A DNA stretch of 64,000 nt from Paenibacillus sp. L3-i20 (lineage in GTDB: Bacteria > Bacillota > Bacilli > Paenibacillales > Paenibacillaceae). The notes below the pieces were generated by a model. That model saw only the letters and a program-made list of their open reading frames with translations, was not told the DNA's origin and ran no database searches. The stretch spans positions 2,067,678 through 2,131,677 of the forward strand of contig NZ_BQME02000001.1 in the NCBI RefSeq assembly GCF_022180385.2, read 5' to 3'. A program made the translations under genes and the position numbers. Positions 60,658 through 64,000 of this stretch are shown piece after piece; position 1 is the first letter of the stretch, and the number at the start of each line of letters is the position of its first letter.

Positions 60658-62487
60658 TTGAAATTGAACACACTTCTTATCTTAGCAACCCTTCTTGGCA
60701 TCCTCATCCTTGTGGGAGTCCTTTATTGGAAATCGAAGCGTGAGCGTCCTGAAGTGGAGCTATCTGACAAGCTAACGATGGATAAGTTGCTGGAAATTGT
60801 AAAGTATAGCTTGGCGGACCTTATCAAAGACGAGAATTTTACAGGGTTAGCGGACGAAGAATTTGAGTCCATGTACAAACGAAAAGCACGAATACAGGAC
60901 GCCATGCAAAATTGTGTGTACGGGATCGATTCGGCAAAGCTGATCGTACAGGATCTTATTCGAAGCATACTTGCTGACTTGATGAAAACCGAAGAAGAAA
61001 TTTTGCAAGTCTATAATTTCCGTGCAACCTATTTAGAGCCGCGCATCAAGTTTGAAATATTGATGTACTTTTATAAGAAGTCCTTTGGTAAAGACGCATT
61101 GGCGGAACTTATTAGTGAATACAAGCTGGCCAGAGAAAGATATGAGATTGAGGACAAATCGCAGCCTTCCTATTTAATAAGCGATGAAGATATTGATACG
61201 ATTTTTGCCGAGAAAAACTACGATATTGATTATAACGTAATGCTGGACATGATGGTCACTATGATTTATCAGAGGTATAAAGGATTCGGCGTCGTGGATA
61301 CGCTTCGGGAAATGAATATCAACGGATTCAACTGTGGTACATCGGGTTCGATTCTAAGTGCTCTTCTTAATAAAGATATTAAGATTATGAAAGCACCTCG
61401 ATCTGTTTGGCTTTACTTTAATGGTAAGTACATTCATCTCCGTTTCCTAAGCTTCAATACAGAAGAGGAACTTAGAAGGGTGGTACAGCTGCTGGTCCGC
61501 TATAATAATCCCGGTCCATTGACGGAAAAACGGGGTTATATGGTCAATACGATGTATGACAAGTCGAGGGTTCTCGCCATGAGACCGCCAGCAGCCGAGT
61601 ATTGGGCAGTGTTTGTACGTAAATTTACGCTTAGTGATTCATCTCTGCCTGCACTAATAGACAAGCCTTATGTCAATCAAGCATTCCTTGCCATTAATCT
61701 TGTCATGTATCTCATGATGGGGCAAATTACTTGCGGCTTTACAGGAAGGCAAGGGGCAGGTAAGACGGTTATGATGACAGCCGCGGTTAAGTATATTGAT
61801 CCAAGATACACGCTCCGTGTATTGGAAATGGCACCTGAGATGTATTTGCGGGAACTATATCCTGAACGGAATATCCTTTCGGTTCAAGAAACGGAATATG
61901 TATCTGCGGCGGAGTTGCAAGATGCTCTGAAAAAATCCGATGCCGCTGTATCTATTGTAGGTGAGGTTGCAACTGACAGTATTGCTGCCCGAATGATTCA
62001 AATGGGTCAAGTAGCTTCGATATTTACCATATTTTCTCACCATGCGAATATGGCGGAACAACTCGTCTATGCGATTCGGAACTCACTGGTTAATGCCGGA
62101 GGCTTCACGGGCAATATGTTAACGGCTGAGCAGCAAGTTATAGATGTTATCCGTGTAGACATCCATCTCAACTATACGACCGATGGACGAAGGTATATCG
62201 AACGAATATCGGAAATCGTCAGACTGGATATCAGCGTACCCTATCCGGATTATGACAAAAATAATCCATTGCACTCGATGAATGAAATTACGAAAGAATA
62301 TTACAACCGTAGCACAGATCGCAAATCGTTTACGACAAGAGACATATTGAAGTACAACCTGGAGACGAATACATATGAAACCTACGACTGGTTCACGACG
62401 GAGATCACCCAGAAAATGCTGGATGTGATGCCGCTGGACAAGATGCAGGATTTCAAAAAATTCATTCTGGATAATTGGAGGCTGTAA
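60658..62487 (+). CDS. TadA/CpaF-like secretion ATPase with N-terminal membrane helix
   Basis: The 609-residue protein has a C-terminal T2SS/T4SS-type ATPase with Walker A GRQGAGKT (residues 363-370) and a Walker B-like AAVSIVGEVATDSIAAR. The His-box region is IFTIFSHHANMAEQLVYAIR, where canonical TadA has SLSTIHANS. An N-terminal all-helical domain (residues 30-330) precedes it. Residues 4-23 (NTLLILATLLGILILVGVLY) form a membrane helix that typical TadA proteins lack. The canonical IVTIEDTAEL is LRVLEMAPEMYLREL. The start is TTG 60658 with GGAGGG 8 bases upstream. It would power assembly of a pilus or secreted filament. Confidence 0.85.
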   Translation: MKLNTLLILATLLGILILVGVLYWKSKRERPEVELSDKLTMDKLLEIVKYSLADLIKDENFTGLADEEFESMYKRKARIQDAMQNCVYGIDSAKLIVQDLIRSILADLMKTEEEILQVYNFRATYLEPRIKFEILMYFYKKSFGKDALAELISEYKLARERYEIEDKSQPSYLISDEDIDTIFAEKNYDIDYNVMLDMMVTMIYQRYKGFGVVDTLREMNINGFNCGTSGSILSALLNKDIKIMKAPRSVWLYFNGKYIHLRFLSFNTEEELRRVVQLLVRYNNPGPLTEKRGYMVNTMYDKSRVLAMRPPAAEYWAVFVRKFTLSDSSLPALIDKPYVNQAFLAINLVMYLMMGQITCGFTGRQGAGKTVMMTAAVKYIDPRYTLRVLEMAPEMYLRELYPERNILSVQETEYVSAAELQDALKKSDAAVSIVGEVATDSIAARMIQMGQVASIFTIFSHHANMAEQLVYAIRNSLVNAGGFTGNMLTAEQQVIDVIRVDIHLNYTTDGRRYIERISEIVRLDISVPYPDYDKNNPLHSMNEITKEYYNRSTDRKSFTTRDILKYNLETNTYETYDWFTTEITQKMLDVMPLDKMQDFKKFILDNWRL

Positions 62488-62490
62488 TAG

Positions 62491-64000
62491 GTGGTATTTA
62501 TAATTATAGGGCTTGTCCTTACGGCCATTACAGCCGTAACGATGATCATCGTCTCCGACAAGAAACGCGCTAGACATCGAAAAGGAAATCATCGTAAAAA
62601 ACAAAGTTTAATTTCGTTATCAACTTATTTTAGAATGAGTCAGTTTCTTGAAGAGTTTTTCTTAACACGCGGAGGATATCGGAAAGTAAAAGCACGTGTT
62701 GCCATGCTATCCGTTTATTCCAATCAGGAAATAAAAGTGTTTTCAGTTCAGGTTTATGCGACAGCTACAATTTCTTCCTTGGCTTTAGTTATTGTAGGAG
62801 CAATCATTTTCCAAGACTTATTTTCGACACTGTTAGTTGTTCTTTATGCAGTGGTCATGAATACGGTGCTGGTAAGCAAACAAATTGACCGAATTCATTT
62901 CAAGTTGTTAAAGCAGTTGTCTGCTGCTTTGTCATCCTTGAGGCAAAATTATCTTCGGTTGAATTCTATCCCGCAGGCGATTGCAGAGGCGGAAACGGGT
63001 TCAGAGCTGCATCGCGCTTTCGAAGAGATTTACAACATTTTGACAGACCCTGGTGGCAAATCCCGACTTAATGAATTTTATGCAACGACGCCATTTCGGC
63101 TATTAAGCACATTAGCAGGCGTTTGTTATATTTTGAACAACTCAGGAGATACGAAACTTAAGGATGGTTCCTCCAACTTCTTGCAAGCTATGGGAATGAT
63201 GGCTGACGAGGTGAATCTGGAAATAAGACGTATATCGTTGCAAAAAGCTAGATTCGGATCGCTAGAATATTTGCCAGTAGCTCCTTTGTTCGCGATTGGA
63301 GTTATCGAAACTTTCTTTACTAGCATTATACCGGGAACGTCCGTTATTTATCATGGGCCTATCGGCTATATCTCCCGCGCTCTGATCTTGCTTGCTTCAA
63401 TTATTGGCTATACCGTCATTGTTAAAGTGAACAGCGCTGTCTCTGTAAAGAAGGACGATCGAAATCCGCTTGTCATGTATCTGCTCAGGCAATCCTGGTA
63501 CTCAAAAATCGTTAATGATGTCATGCCGAAGAAGCTGATGAAGAAGGCAAGGAAAATGCGTCTCGTAAAAGGCGCGCTGAGCATGACGGATTTGAGACAT
63601 CTATATGCCAGCAAAATTTTGTTTTCAGTTATGGCATTTGCGTTGACGATTGGCTGTATGTTTTTTGCGGTAAACCTAGGCAAACAGTTCATCCGCGAAA
63701 ATGTACGCGAGGTTTCCCTTGTCGGTGGAGAGAAGCTTAAAGAAGAAGATATAAAGATTCGACAACAAATGGATGATATATATCTATCTATGCCGGAGCT
63801 TCCTAGAGAAAGTCATACCAAAGATTATGTAATAGCCAAACTTCCTGATCTGGAAGCATTCGACCAGGATGCGCAAGTGAAGAGGCTTCAAGAAAAGTAC
63901 AAAAGCTACTACAACACGTACTTCAAATGGTGGATGGTGTTGATTGCCTTCGCCGCTGCCGCAGGAAGTTTCATGATACCTGAGCTGATGTTAAGGGCAA
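62491..64000 (+). CDS. Oversized TadB-like (T2SSF) inner-membrane protein, partial at right edge
   Basis: This frame stays open from GTG 62491 (GGAGG 9 bases upstream) to the window end, at least 503 residues. There are about seven predicted membrane helices: one at the N-terminus, two at about residues 88-130, two at about 268-325, one near 395-415 and one at the edge. Between the third and fourth lies a T2SSF-like helical domain (LKQLSAALSSLRQNYLRLNS, ADEVNLEIRRISLQKARFGS). Typical TadB and TadC proteins are about 300 residues, so this is either a TadB with large insertions or a TadB-TadC-like fusion. It forms the membrane platform driven by the TadA-like ATPase. Confidence 0.75.
   Translation, partial: MVFIIIGLVLTAITAVTMIIVSDKKRARHRKGNHRKKQSLISLSTYFRMSQFLEEFFLTRGGYRKVKARVAMLSVYSNQEIKVFSVQVYATATISSLALVIVGAIIFQDLFSTLLVVLYAVVMNTVLVSKQIDRIHFKLLKQLSAALSSLRQNYLRLNSIPQAIAEAETGSELHRAFEEIYNILTDPGGKSRLNEFYATTPFRLLSTLAGVCYILNNSGDTKLKDGSSNFLQAMGMMADEVNLEIRRISLQKARFGSLEYLPVAPLFAIGVIETFFTSIIPGTSVIYHGPIGYISRALILLASIIGYTVIVKVNSAVSVKKDDRNPLVMYLLRQSWYSKIVNDVMPKKLMKKARKMRLVKGALSMTDLRHLYASKILFSVMAFALTIGCMFFAVNLGKQFIRENVREVSLVGGEKLKEEDIKIRQQMDDIYLSMPELPRESHTKDYVIAKLPDLEAFDQDAQVKRLQEKYKSYYNTYFKWWMVLIAFAAAAGSFMIPELMLRA

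Noticed and set aside
60236..60673. Reverse-strand ORF opposite the CpaE-like and TadA-like genes
   Set aside because: It is antisense to two well-supported coding frames, lacks a ribosome site, and has shadow-like composition.
1..64000. CRISPR arrays, tRNA or rRNA genes, prophage genes
   Set aside because: I looked for regular spaced repeats, tRNA-like cloverleafs and phage structural genes and saw none that could be supported by eye.

Overview
The window looks like chromosomal DNA of an endospore-forming, low-to-moderate GC member of the Bacillota. It is most likely a Paenibacillus- or Cohnella-like member of the Paenibacillaceae. The grounds are a four-gene germinant receptor operon (gerKA/KC/small subunit/KB), a CotS-like coat kinase with a CotSA-like glycosyltransferase, a trpS T-box leader, strong GGAGG ribosome binding sites with many TTG and GTG starts, sigma-A type promoters, LexA boxes of the Gram-positive GAAC-N4-GTTC type and an mhq-like quinone-response cluster. 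The taxonomic call is inference from gene content; no search was run.

Layout from left to right. 1-0.7 kb: a decayed IS3-family transposase running off the left edge. 0.8-3.5 kb: a reverse-strand glycerate kinase and a SLC13/DASS anion transporter, translationally coupled. 3.7-6.9 kb: a LytTR regulator with a DUF3021 membrane partner and an ABC-2 exporter, followed by a 12-bp tandem repeat and a terminator. 7-13.9 kb: a lipoprotein, two linked uncharacterised membrane/envelope proteins, an ECF sigma factor with its membrane partner, a membrane-anchored TlpA-like redoxin and rlmN. 14-21.4 kb (reverse strand): a frameshifted lipoprotein gene, a DinG-like helicase, a zinc-ribbon protein, a WYL regulator and two tandem GT2 glycosyltransferases.

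21.6-27.3 kb: a MacB-like ABC pair, a 196-nt inverted repeat, and a TetR-controlled ABC-2 exporter with a clear double operator. 27.3-35.6 kb: two unrelated serine beta-lactamase-fold hydrolases on the reverse strand (the first behind a LexA-type promoter), a GH20 hexosaminidase and the spore-coat pair. 35.8-43.8 kb: a small protein, a MerR/TipA regulator, a cdaR-glxK-gntP glycerate or sugar-diacid module, a DUF2306 protein, a BadF-type GlcNAc kinase, and two broken genes. 44-52.3 kb: an S9 peptidase, trpS with its T-box, and the gerK operon. 52.3-55.2 kb: an mhqR-mhqO-mhqD-flavin reductase cluster with two matching palindromic operators. 55.3-56.8 kb: a LexA-type promoter, a 22-codon leader ORF and an MFS drug exporter.

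57.3-64 kb: a divergent Tad/Flp-like secretion or pilus cluster running off the right edge. It encodes a membrane-anchored protein of unknown family, a CpaB-like SAF protein, two CpaE/MinD-like proteins with degenerate P-loops, a TadA-like ATPase with an added N-terminal membrane helix, and an oversized TadB-like protein. This cluster and the SOS-type leader/exporter locus are the best candidates for undescribed biology. Three genes appear broken by loss of one base in a short homopolymer, which could be real decay or assembly error and should be checked first.
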